A stretch of 64,000 nt of DNA from Hydrogenophaga sp. A37 (GTDB lineage: Bacteria; Pseudomonadota; Gammaproteobacteria; Burkholderiales; Burkholderiaceae_C): contig NZ_MUNZ01000085.1 in the NCBI RefSeq assembly GCF_002001205.1, positions 62,001 to 126,000 on the forward strand, read 5' to 3'. Numbering within the stretch: position 1 is the first letter of the stretch; every line of letters starts with the position of its first letter. Shown in pieces: positions 1 to 7,407 of the stretch. The notes below the pieces were generated by a model. That model was not told the DNA's origin, made no database searches, and saw nothing but the letters and a program-made list of their open reading frames with translations. Both the position numbers and the translations under genes were made by a program.

Positions 1-165
1 AACACCTTGCTCGGCACACATGTCTTTGTACACAGTGAAAAGCTGACCGGCCTCCTACATTGAGTTCAACCCTGCTTCCCGCCTTTCAGGCCCGCAGGGA
101 CATCGAAAGACCCCGTGGCTTTCAAAGCCTGGGTCGCCGATGGACGCAATGACCAAGGAGGCCGC
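1..165. other. Gene-free 5' segment
   Basis: No supported coding region lies before the regulator that begins at 166. A GTG at 115 is in frame with that regulator, but the Shine-Dalgarno sequence at 155-160 points to the later ATG. I see no convincing -35/-10 pair. The neighbouring upstream gene is outside the window. Confidence 0.5.
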
Positions 166-966
166 ATGACAGCCACCACTTCACGGTTCAACACGAACCA
201 ACTGCTCGCCACCCTCTCCAGCGCCGAGTGGCAGCACCTGGAGCCCGACCTGGAATGGGTCGACCTCTCGGCCGGAACCGAGCTGCATGCGAGCGGCAAG
301 GCGCTGCGCCATGTGCACTTCCCGGTCACCGCGACGGTGTCGCTCGTGTCCTCGATGGCCGACGGCGCGTCAGCCGAGGTGGCCGTGGTGGGCAGCGAAG
401 GCATGGTCGGCATCTGTGCCTTCATGGGCAGCGCCAACGCCTTGAGCGACGCGGTGGTGCAACGACCCGGCCACGCCTGGCGCATGAGCACAGCGGACGT
501 GCTGCACCACACCCGCCGATCGCCCGACTTCATGCAAAAACTGCTCGGCTACACCCAGGCCTTGTTCACGCACATGGCGCAGTGCTCGGCCTGCAACCGC
601 CACCACGCACTGGACCAGCAACTGTGCCGCTGGCTGCTGCAGCACCTGGACCGCCAGGAAGGATCCGACATGCAGATCACACAAGAGCGCATCGCCAGTC
701 TGCTGGGTGTGCGGCGTGAGGGTGTCACTGGCGGTGCGCTCAAGCTGCAGAAGGCCGGACTGATCGAATACCACCGCGGCCACATCTCCATCATCGACCG
801 CAGCGGACTGGAAACGCGCAGCTGCGAGTGCTACGGCGTGGTGCGGCAGGCCTATGACCGCCTGTCCTGTGCCCACGGCACAGCAACACCGCGCCGATCA
901 GCCGGCATGGCTCACCTGGGTCTGGTCAGCGCGGTGGTGCGTCGCCAGTCCTTGCAAGCCGCCTGA
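166..966 (+). CDS. Crp/Fnr-family transcriptional regulator
   Basis: This is a 266-residue one-component regulator. The N-terminal half resembles a cyclic-nucleotide-binding-type beta-barrel, with glycine turns around VVGSEGMVG. The C-terminal third is a winged helix with ITQERIASLLGVRREGVTGG as the recognition helix region. The FNR-type N-terminal cysteine cluster is absent; the CSACN and CEC cysteines sit in the central and C-terminal parts, so oxygen sensing through an FNR-like Fe-S cluster is not supported. I chose ATG 166 because AAGGAG lies five bases upstream; the in-frame GTG at 115 has no comparable site. The next gene on the same strand is a PRC-barrel protein 146 bases away. Proteins of this type often accompany stress genes, but the effector cannot be predicted. 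Confidence 0.85.
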   Translation: MTATTSRFNTNQLLATLSSAEWQHLEPDLEWVDLSAGTELHASGKALRHVHFPVTATVSLVSSMADGASAEVAVVGSEGMVGICAFMGSANALSDAVVQRPGHAWRMSTADVLHHTRRSPDFMQKLLGYTQALFTHMAQCSACNRHHALDQQLCRWLLQHLDRQEGSDMQITQERIASLLGVRREGVTGGALKLQKAGLIEYHRGHISIIDRSGLETRSCECYGVVRQAYDRLSCAHGTATPRRSAGMAHLGLVSAVVRRQSLQAA

Positions 967-1112
967 GATTTGCGGGAACGCGCCCACGGTGCCGAAAGAG
1001 GCCCGAAGCGCGCATCCTGCATCCCACCTGCAGGCGGCGCACGTGCCCTCCAGCCACTGCCGCACGCAGACCCGCCATCCCTCCCCGACACCCCCTATTT
1101 CAGGAGCCCCCC

Positions 1113-1559
1113 ATGAACTACGAAGAACGCGACAGCTTTGGCATCTACGCCGCCACCACCGTCCTGGACGACACCGTCCCCAACCGCAATCGCGGCCCGG
1201 GCCCCTACCTGATGGGTGCCGACACCTTGCTCGACAACGACGTGGTCAATACCAAGGACGAGGACCTGGGTGACATCAAGGAAATCATGCTCGACATGCG
1301 CACCGGCCAAGTGAGCTACGCGGTGCTGTCGTTCGGCGGCTTTCTGGGCCTGGGCGAGAAGCTGTTCGCCGTGCCATGGTCTGCGCTGAAGCTGGACACC
1401 GACAACAAACGCTTCGTGCTCGACGCGAGCAAGGACCGCCTGGAAAGCGCACCCGGCTTCGACAAGGACAACTGGCCCGACATGGCCGACGCGGCCTGGG
1501 AAAAGGGCGTGCACGACTTTTACGGCACCCAGCCATACGTCGACCCGCGCGGGACCTGA
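1113..1559 (+). CDS. PRC-barrel domain protein
   Basis: This 148-residue soluble protein has a PRC-barrel beta domain, roughly residues 33-110. The core strands are seen in GADTLLDNDVVNTKDEDLGDI, which leads into MLDMRTGQVSYAVLSFGGFLG and then FAVPWSALKL. This small fold occurs in photosynthetic reaction-centre H subunits, in RimM and in many stand-alone bacterial proteins with ill-defined roles. The C-terminal 35 residues are acidic and tryptophan-containing (DNWPDMADAAWEKGVHDFYG). There is no signal peptide or membrane segment, so it is cytoplasmic. The ATG is preceded by CAGGAG. A hairpin with a T-run follows at 1677-1702. Stand-alone PRC-barrel genes are often stress-associated; here that rests only on the neighbouring Crp-type regulator. 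Confidence 0.85.
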   Translation: MNYEERDSFGIYAATTVLDDTVPNRNRGPGPYLMGADTLLDNDVVNTKDEDLGDIKEIMLDMRTGQVSYAVLSFGGFLGLGEKLFAVPWSALKLDTDNKRFVLDASKDRLESAPGFDKDNWPDMADAAWEKGVHDFYGTQPYVDPRGT

Positions 1560-1676
1560 GCGCCGTCCGGCCGCTCCGAAGGCGCTCAGCCCCGCATTGC
1601 GCAGCACGGAGGGTAGTCCAGTGGGCACCGCCAATGCGCCGGCCGCGGGGCGGGCGCGTGTGAATCAACTTGAGGT

Positions 1677-1702
1677 CGCGCATCCTGTTGCGCGGTCTTT
1701 TT
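1677..1702 (+). terminator. Intrinsic terminator after PRC-barrel gene
   Basis: A six-base-pair GC-rich stem (CGCGCA pairing with TGCGCG) with a six-base loop is followed by TCTTTTT. It lies between the PRC-barrel gene and the convergent L,D-transpeptidase gene, so it fits termination of the plus-strand unit. Confidence 0.65.
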
Positions 1703-1710
1703 GCGGGCAG

Positions 1711-2490
1711 TCAGGGCACGCGGCCAAACACCTGTTCGAGGCTCAGGTGGTCCGGCAGCACATAGATGGCGGCGGCCTGGGCAGAGAAAACGGGCAGCAG
1801 GTGGGCGTCGAAGAAAGCGGCCGGCACGTTGATGCAGCCGTAGGAAATACGGTTGTCTTCAATGGTTTCAGAGGCCAGACGCTGTAAGCGCCTTTCAGCC
1901 GGTTGGTGCGCACGCACGCGGTGCATGGACACGGCCGCTTCGTAGTCGACCCACACCACGTCTTCGCCGGTGAGGTTGCTCCCCAGCTTGCCATTGAAGC
2001 GGCCTGCCGGCGTGGTGCGTTCTTCGGGCAGCACGTCGGCAATGGCCTTTTGGCCGATGCCGGGCACCGAGTGATCGCCCAAGGCCGAACCGATCAGCAC
2101 GGCCGTGTGGGCCTGCAGGCGTGCCGCGCTGTCGAACACATAGAGGCGCGCCGCCTGCTTGTCGACCACGACAAACGGCATGGCAGCATGGTCTTGCGTG
2201 GTGGCGCTCCAGTCTGCGATCCGTTTCACCCGGTCTGAAACCGGTGTGCCACCCAGATCGGCAGGGCGTGATAAGGCGACCGTGAACAAGGATGCGCCGG
2301 TCGCGGACGGGATCGCGTTCGCCTGCGGCGGCGAGCCGCTCGGCACCATCAGCGCCAACAAACTCAGACCTGCGATGACGCCCATGCGCAATTCGCCGAT
2401 CAGACGCGCAACACCCCATCCCGACACGGGAGGTGATGCAGCCATACCCACACAGCGAAGTGCTTTCGCGGGATAGGGGGCAAGTCGCAT
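1711..2490 (-). CDS. L,D-transpeptidase (YkuD) family protein
   Basis: This 259-residue exported protein has a YkuD catalytic domain in its C-terminal half. The family uses a cysteine in an (S/T)HGC(I/V)(R/N) motif, with a histidine upstream, to make 3-3 peptidoglycan crosslinks or attach proteins. Here the motif reads SYGCINVP (Cys about 219) and the likely partner histidine is in SMHRV (about 190), so the usual His before GC is Tyr. The domain starts at about residue 104 with FVVVDKQAARLYVFD. The N-terminus is uncertain. Met36 (nucleotide 2385) begins MGVIAGLSLLALMVPSG, a plausible signal peptide, and would be the more natural start. The gene converges on the PRC-barrel gene and stands alone. 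Activity is inferred. Confidence 0.8.
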   Translation of the reverse strand: MRLAPYPAKALRCVGMAASPPVSGWGVARLIGELRMGVIAGLSLLALMVPSGSPPQANAIPSATGASLFTVALSRPADLGGTPVSDRVKRIADWSATTQDHAAMPFVVVDKQAARLYVFDSAARLQAHTAVLIGSALGDHSVPGIGQKAIADVLPEERTTPAGRFNGKLGSNLTGEDVVWVDYEAAVSMHRVRAHQPAERRLQRLASETIEDNRISYGCINVPAAFFDAHLLPVFSAQAAAIYVLPDHLSLEQVFGRVP

Positions 2491-2583
2491 GTGAGTTCAG
2501 CGCAATCAAACGAGAAGGGAATCGGCCCAACGCCCTCCCTCACCGGTGCGAAGGGAGGATGTCAGGCCGTGTTCACGGGCGGA

Positions 2584-2814
2584 TCAGTTGCGGTCAGCGC
2601 GCACCAGGGGTTGCTCCATGGTGGATGCATCCTGGTTCATGGCGGGTGTGTTCATGCTGCCGCTCACGGACGGTGTCACCGAAGGCTGTGCCTGAACCGT
2701 GGGTTCGGTTGATGGCGTGACCGTGCCTGAAGTGGATTGGGCATAGACGAAGCCGGCAGAGCCGACCACCGCGAGTGCCGTCAACGAAGCAGTGAGAAAT
2801 TTGGACGTGAGCAT
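2584..2814 (-). CDS. Small exported Ser/Thr/Pro-rich protein
   Basis: This 76-residue protein begins with a clear signal peptide (MLTSKFLTASLTALAVVGSAGFVYAQ), with likely cleavage after VYA. The mature part, of about 50 residues, is low-complexity, rich in Ser, Thr, Pro and Gln (TSGTVTPSTEPTVQAQPSVTPSVSGS), and has no cysteine. The ATG has AAGGAA upstream, which supports it as a real gene. It lies alone between the transpeptidase-like gene on the same strand and a divergent short gene. I recognise no family. It is presumably periplasmic and unstructured; no function can be given. Confidence 0.6.
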   Translation of the reverse strand: MLTSKFLTASLTALAVVGSAGFVYAQSTSGTVTPSTEPTVQAQPSVTPSVSGSMNTPAMNQDASTMEQPLVRADRN

Positions 2815-3038
2815 GGAAGTTTCCTTTCGGCTGCAAGCAGCACAGTTCGAGTTCAGCCGGAGATTGCCGACCGACTTTCAGCATGGGCGGGAGCCGGTAC
2901 AGGGTCTGTACGCCTGCGAACCAATGGCCTGCTTGCAGATGTAAGACTTTGAGTCGGGCGTGGCCGCTTGTGTGCGCTGCCGAACCGACGAACCAACGTG
3001 TCTGCGCCAAGCTACCTCGTCACAAAGAAGGAACAGTA

Positions 3039-3269
3039 ATGGCTCAAATCGCGCACATTGTTGGCAAGGTCGAGTACCGCGGTGGCGATGGTCCAGCCGT
3101 GGAGATACGTGAAGGTCCGGTGGAGGTTTCGGTGTCCATCAACGATGCCACCTTGAGCTGGGTCGAAGAGGAAGTCCACGGCTCAGCTGCCATGCCCATC
3201 GCCGACTTCCGTCGCTATGTGAAGGAAGGGAAGATCAAGCTCGACGGACCGTTGCAGGTCGAGGCCTGA
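3039..3269 (+). CDS. Conserved-looking hypothetical protein, 76 residues
   Basis: This is a short acidic protein with the opening MAQIAHIVGKVEYRGG and the core WVEEEVHGSAAMPIADFRRYVKEGKI. It has no signal peptide, no membrane segment and no cysteine. The ATG at 3039 is preceded by AGAAGGAA, which is much better than the far upstream in-frame start at 2883, whose extra residues are arginine- and cysteine-rich and look non-coding. The fold may be a small beta-plus-helix domain, but I do not recognise the family. The next gene converges on it, with a 66-base gap and no obvious terminator. Confidence 0.6.
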   Translation: MAQIAHIVGKVEYRGGDGPAVEIREGPVEVSVSINDATLSWVEEEVHGSAAMPIADFRRYVKEGKIKLDGPLQVEA

Positions 3270-3335
3270 AGCTGAAGCGCCCGCCTCCCCACCATGCCAC
3301 CGCCCCTGGGTGACGTGATCTGCATGGCGCCGGAT

Positions 3336-5045
3336 TCAGCGGATGGGCTGCAGCAACAACAGCCAGTCGCTTTCACCGGCGGCGTTCGTGCGATCAGGTT
3401 GAACGTGCATCTGGCGACCGCGAACCTCGAACTGAACGGCGTGTTCATCGAAATTGGTGGGATCGATCCAGATCGCTTTCACCGGCTTTTTGAACGGGGC
3501 CAGATCGATGCTGAACGACTGGTCTGACACCGTGTAGGCGATGGCCATCGATTGTTCCCTGGCGATGCCCATGGCCACGGGGGCTTGACGCGACTGAAGC
3601 CACCCCAGTTTGTGCACGACGCGCCTCAGACGCGGTCGATGCTGCAACCAGCCTTCCAATCGGCCGATCTGAACCGGTTGCGGCTCGACCTCATGCCAAG
3701 GGAGCGCCTCCAGGAATTGTTTGGCCAGGCCCATTTGTCTGGCGCCGGGAAGGTGCATCGCCTGAACCCAGGGCATGTTGCCCCAGCAGGATCCTGACGG
3801 AGAAGGTCCGAACGGCTGCTCAACCGCATTGACCTGCCAGATGCCATTGGCGCCGTAGGTGTGCCCGGCCAGACCGCTGTTGAGCGCATGCGCCCAGAAG
3901 GCTTCGCGTGCGTTCCGCGCCGTCACGGTGGGGCCGATCTCCAGACCCTCGTAGCGGGCCTCCGCGCTGATCACCGGCATGGCCGGCTGCGCGCACCACC
4001 CTTGCCACGCGCGCAGGGCGTGGTGTGGCGTGGGCGACCCGTGACCTGTCTGCTGCATCTCAAAGTCGAGCAACGTGATGTCCGTGACCGAATCACGCGC
4101 GCTCGTGACGGGATGGGTGGTGATCAGGCGGCCAAAACCGTTGATGCTGCGCATGTGCGCCATCACCTGACTCCAGTCCGATGCCAGCTGGATCCGTGAA
4201 GCCGCCTTCTGGGCATGGTTCTCGAGGTACCACGGCATGGTCTGCTCACCGGCTGCGGCCCAGACCACGGGCAGCGCACCCCAGCGCGCGATCAGGTAGC
4301 GCCAGTGGCGTTGCATATTGTCCAGACCGATCATGGGCAGGTAATAACCCCATGCCCCCAGGATGCAAGGCACCAACCCTTGCTCGACCAGATGGAAGAT
4401 CCGCTGATCGGCTTCATCAAAAAAGCGGGGATTGATCCGGCTCAGGTCCTCTTCCCAGCAGAAGCCACTGGAACTCAAGCCTCTTTCGTCAAACAGCGGC
4501 ATGTCGGGATACAGACCCGCGACCAGCTGGATTACGTTGAAGCCGGTCTCCTTCCTGTTTCGCGCCAGCGCCTTGAAGTCCTCTGGCCAGGACAGGCGCC
4601 CGCACAGCCCCATCCACCAGGTGTCGCCCAGCCAGAAGAACGGCGTTCCGTCCGCGTGACAGAAATGGCGCCGATCCGCCGATACCTGTATGCCACCGTG
4701 TTTGTAGAGCGGGTTGTCGCCGCGATACGGTTCGATGTGCACTTCACCGACCTGACCATGCAAGGAGGGGTTGCCTTCGTCGCTGCACAAGGTTCGAAAT
4801 GCATGAGCGCCTGTTTCAGACGAGGCATACCGGACACACCAGGTGGCTTCACCGGCCCAGAAGGCAGGAACCACCACGGTTGTCCCACCGGGTGCCGTGA
4901 AGGCCACGTCCAGCACGACGTCTTTGAAGGGCTCCGCATAGGCGGTCGTCGACTGCAAGCGGATCTCAGTCACCTGGTGCTGGTGTGCCTTGAAAGGGGT
5001 TGTTTTCAAATCAGGCGGCTCTCGGGTTGAAGGGTGAACAGTCAC
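3336..5045 (-). CDS. DUF5060/DUF4038 glycoside hydrolase (GH140-like)
   Basis: This 569-residue protein has three parts: an N-terminal beta domain of the DUF5060 type (about 24-110), a TIM-barrel glycosidase domain of the DUF4038 type (about 118-470) and a C-terminal beta domain (about 480-565). The barrel shows PFFWLGDTWW at the first strand, VVWAAAGEQ with Glu267 as candidate acid/base, and SAEARYEG with Glu362 and Glu366 near the candidate nucleophile. Characterised DUF4038 members include apiosidases of family GH140. There is no signal peptide, so it should act in the cytoplasm on a small imported glycoside. It is the last gene of the minus-strand cluster, 36 bases after the PQQ-type dehydrogenase gene. 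The substrate is unknown; apiose is only one possibility. Confidence 0.8.
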   Translation of the reverse strand: MTVHPSTREPPDLKTTPFKAHQHQVTEIRLQSTTAYAEPFKDVVLDVAFTAPGGTTVVVPAFWAGEATWCVRYASSETGAHAFRTLCSDEGNPSLHGQVGEVHIEPYRGDNPLYKHGGIQVSADRRHFCHADGTPFFWLGDTWWMGLCGRLSWPEDFKALARNRKETGFNVIQLVAGLYPDMPLFDERGLSSSGFCWEEDLSRINPRFFDEADQRIFHLVEQGLVPCILGAWGYYLPMIGLDNMQRHWRYLIARWGALPVVWAAAGEQTMPWYLENHAQKAASRIQLASDWSQVMAHMRSINGFGRLITTHPVTSARDSVTDITLLDFEMQQTGHGSPTPHHALRAWQGWCAQPAMPVISAEARYEGLEIGPTVTARNAREAFWAHALNSGLAGHTYGANGIWQVNAVEQPFGPSPSGSCWGNMPWVQAMHLPGARQMGLAKQFLEALPWHEVEPQPVQIGRLEGWLQHRPRLRRVVHKLGWLQSRQAPVAMGIAREQSMAIAYTVSDQSFSIDLAPFKKPVKAIWIDPTNFDEHAVQFEVRGRQMHVQPDRTNAAGESDWLLLLQPIR

Positions 5046-5081
5046 ACGACTCTACCGGGGCGCCGAGGGGCAAGCTTGGGT

Positions 5082-6401
5082 TCAGGGGTTCGAGCCGGCG
5101 CCGGTGACGCGCCAGATCACGTCGCCCACGTCGTCGGCCACCAGCAATGAATGCGCATCCAGCCCGATCACCACACCCACCGGTCGACCGTACGACACCG
5201 ATTCGTCGGGCGCCAGGAAGCCCCAGAGGATGTCGCGCACAGGGCCTGCGGGTCGGCCGTCGGCGAACGGGACGAACACCACCCGGTAGCCGCTGAGCGT
5301 GCTGCGGTTCCACGAGCCATGCTGCCCGATGACCATGCCGTCGACGTCGAAACCCGGCAGCGTGCCGGCCGGCATCCAGCACAGGCCCAGCGATGCGGTG
5401 TGCCCGCCCAGCGCGTAGTCGGGGGTCAGTGCGGTCGCCACTTTCGCCGCGTCCTGCGGCACACGGTCGTCGACCGTCTGGCCCCAGTAGCAGAAAGGCC
5501 AGCCATAGAAGCCGCCCTCGGTGACCGCCGTCAGGTAATCGGGTGGTGTCTCGTCTCCCAGGCCGTCGCGCTCATTGACCACCGTCCACAGGCGCCGGGT
5601 GACCGGCTCCCAGGCCATGCCCACGGGGTTGCGCAGGCCGCTGGCAAAGACGCGGCAATGGTTCGTCTCCAAGTCCAATTCATAGATGCAGGCCCTGCCC
5701 TCCTCGACCTCCAGACCGCCTTCGGCGATGTTGGTGAGCGAACCGACACCGACATAGAGCCGCCGGCCGTCCGGGCTGGGCAGCAGGCTGCGCGTCCAGT
5801 GGCCGTCAGGTTTGAAAGTGGTCAGGCGCCGCGCCGGCGCGCTGATCGAGGTGTCGCCCTCGGCATAGGCAAAGGCCATGACACCGTCGGTGTTGCCCAC
5901 ATAAAAGGTGTCGCCCAGCAGCGCCATGCCAAAGGGTTGACGCTGGTTCTCCAGCAAAACATGCCGCTCTTCGGCCACGCCGTCCCGGTCGGCGTCGCGC
6001 AGCAGCGTGATCCGGTTGGGGCTCTCGCCAAAGGCCGCCGCACGGCGCATGGTGGCGACCATCGCATGGTCGAACAAGGTCTGGGGTTTTCCGCCAGACT
6101 GCAACGCCTCGGCAACCGTGACGTCGCCGTTGGGCAGCACCAGCATCCAGCGCGGATGCTTCAACCCGGACGCAAAGGCGTTGACCTTCAGACCGGGGGC
6201 CGCCGTCGGCAACTGGCCTGGCGCCCAGCCGCGCGCGGTGGGCATCTTCAAGGTCGGAATGCGCCCCTGCGGGCGGCCCGCCGGGATCTGCGGAGCGTCC
6301 CCCACCGCCGGGCTTTGCGCACCGCCTTGAAGACTGCGCCACTTCACGGCACCGGCCCCCACCAGGGCCACCACACGCGCCAACACATCGTAGAAACCCA
6401 T
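5082..6401 (-). CDS. PQQ-dependent sugar (sorbosone-type) dehydrogenase
   Basis: This 439-residue beta-propeller protein belongs to the soluble aldose/sorbosone dehydrogenase family. Motifs include LKHPRWMLVLPNGDVTVAEA near residue 90, the blade repeats RNPVGMAWEPVTRRLWTVVNERDGLGDETPPDYL, and the C-terminal LLVADDVGDVIWRVTG. The family oxidises aldoses or sorbosone with PQQ, usually in the periplasm. The N-terminus (MGFYDVLARVVALVGAGAV) could act as a short membrane or signal segment. I chose ATG 6401 because GAGGAA lies just upstream; the open frame extends 77 codons further but has no good site there. It is separated from the hydrolase gene by 142 bases, the largest gap in the series, so an internal promoter is possible. 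No PQQ biosynthesis gene is in view. Confidence 0.82.
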   Translation of the reverse strand: MGFYDVLARVVALVGAGAVKWRSLQGGAQSPAVGDAPQIPAGRPQGRIPTLKMPTARGWAPGQLPTAAPGLKVNAFASGLKHPRWMLVLPNGDVTVAEALQSGGKPQTLFDHAMVATMRRAAAFGESPNRITLLRDADRDGVAEERHVLLENQRQPFGMALLGDTFYVGNTDGVMAFAYAEGDTSISAPARRLTTFKPDGHWTRSLLPSPDGRRLYVGVGSLTNIAEGGLEVEEGRACIYELDLETNHCRVFASGLRNPVGMAWEPVTRRLWTVVNERDGLGDETPPDYLTAVTEGGFYGWPFCYWGQTVDDRVPQDAAKVATALTPDYALGGHTASLGLCWMPAGTLPGFDVDGMVIGQHGSWNRSTLSGYRVVFVPFADGRPAGPVRDILWGFLAPDESVSYGRPVGVVIGLDAHSLLVADDVGDVIWRVTGAGSNP

Positions 6402-6543
6402 GGCATCGTTCCTCGTCTGGACTTGAAGGGCTGGGCAAAGGCGTCCACCCCGGTCGTTGCCATTGTCGGGCTCCAGACAGCCCAGCGGCGCCACCTCACC
6501 GATCATGTCTCCGGCATGTGGCCCACCATCGCGATCATTGAGT

Positions 6544-7407
6544 TCAGGATGACGGCAGATCGACACCCGTGTCGGCCAGGAAGTCCAGCGCGATCCTGCT
6601 GAAATCCGCCGGCCGCTCCACCATGGGCGCATGCCCGCAGGGCGCCAGCACCACCGGCTTAGCGTGAGGCACCAGCCGCATCACCGTGTCGAGGTGGCTC
6701 ACGGGCAGAAACCGGTCCTGCCGGCCCCAGACCACGCAGGTGGGCGCCTGAATGCGCCGTGCCTTGGCGTGCGAGTCGTCGATGACCGATGGGCGAAAGC
6801 CGCCCAGGTGGATCAGGCCTCGCAGGGTTTTCAGGAACGCCGCCTGTGCGCCGGGTTGCCGGGCCAGCGCGACTTTCTCCCGCACCATCTCTGGCGTGAT
6901 GCACGCCGGATCGGCCACCGCCGTTCGCCACAGCCGGGCGGTGCCAAACGCGGTGGGCCTGGTGAGCAGCTCGCCCAGCACCGGCAGCGAGGCCAGCCTG
7001 AAATCGAACAGGGTCGGGTTGGCCAAGGCCGCCGGTGCCGAGAGCACCAGCGAGCGCACCCGAGCGGGCGCGACCGCAGCGCACTCCATGGCCACCCGCG
7101 CGCCCAGCGAGTTGCCCACCAGCGACGCCCGATCCAGCCCCATGGCGTCCATGAACCCCAGCGTGAACAGGGCCAAAGCCGCCACGTCGTAGCTCGCATC
7201 GGCGGGCTTGGCCGTGAGCCCACACCCCAGCAGGTCCAGCGCATACACCCGGTGCCGGGTGGCCAGGGCGTGGATGCTGTGTTCCCACTCCAGCACCGAG
7301 CAGCCGATGCCGTGGATGCACAACAGCGCGGGCCCTTCCCGGCCCACCTGCCAGTACCGGACTGTGTGGCCCTCAACGGTGGTGAACTGGTCACCGGGTC
7401 GGTTCAT
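6544..7407 (-). CDS. Alpha/beta-fold hydrolase
   Basis: This 287-residue cytoplasmic hydrolase has a complete catalytic triad: Ser100 in GNSLG, Asp231 in WGRQDRFLP and His259 in CGHAPM. The oxyanion region is LLCIHGIGC at about 28-36. The architecture matches carbon-carbon-bond (MhpC-like) hydrolases and esterases or lactonases of this superfamily. Its ATG overlaps the stop of the GMC gene by four bases (ATGA), so the two are probably translationally coupled. Within the cluster it could open a lactone or ester produced by the dehydrogenases, but this is inference from position only. An epoxide hydrolase or haloalkane dehalogenase is less likely, because the nucleophile is Ser and not Asp. Confidence 0.85.
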   Translation of the reverse strand: MNRPGDQFTTVEGHTVRYWQVGREGPALLCIHGIGCSVLEWEHSIHALATRHRVYALDLLGCGLTAKPADASYDVAALALFTLGFMDAMGLDRASLVGNSLGARVAMECAAVAPARVRSLVLSAPAALANPTLFDFRLASLPVLGELLTRPTAFGTARLWRTAVADPACITPEMVREKVALARQPGAQAAFLKTLRGLIHLGGFRPSVIDDSHAKARRIQAPTCVVWGRQDRFLPVSHLDTVMRLVPHAKPVVLAPCGHAPMVERPADFSRIALDFLADTGVDLPSS

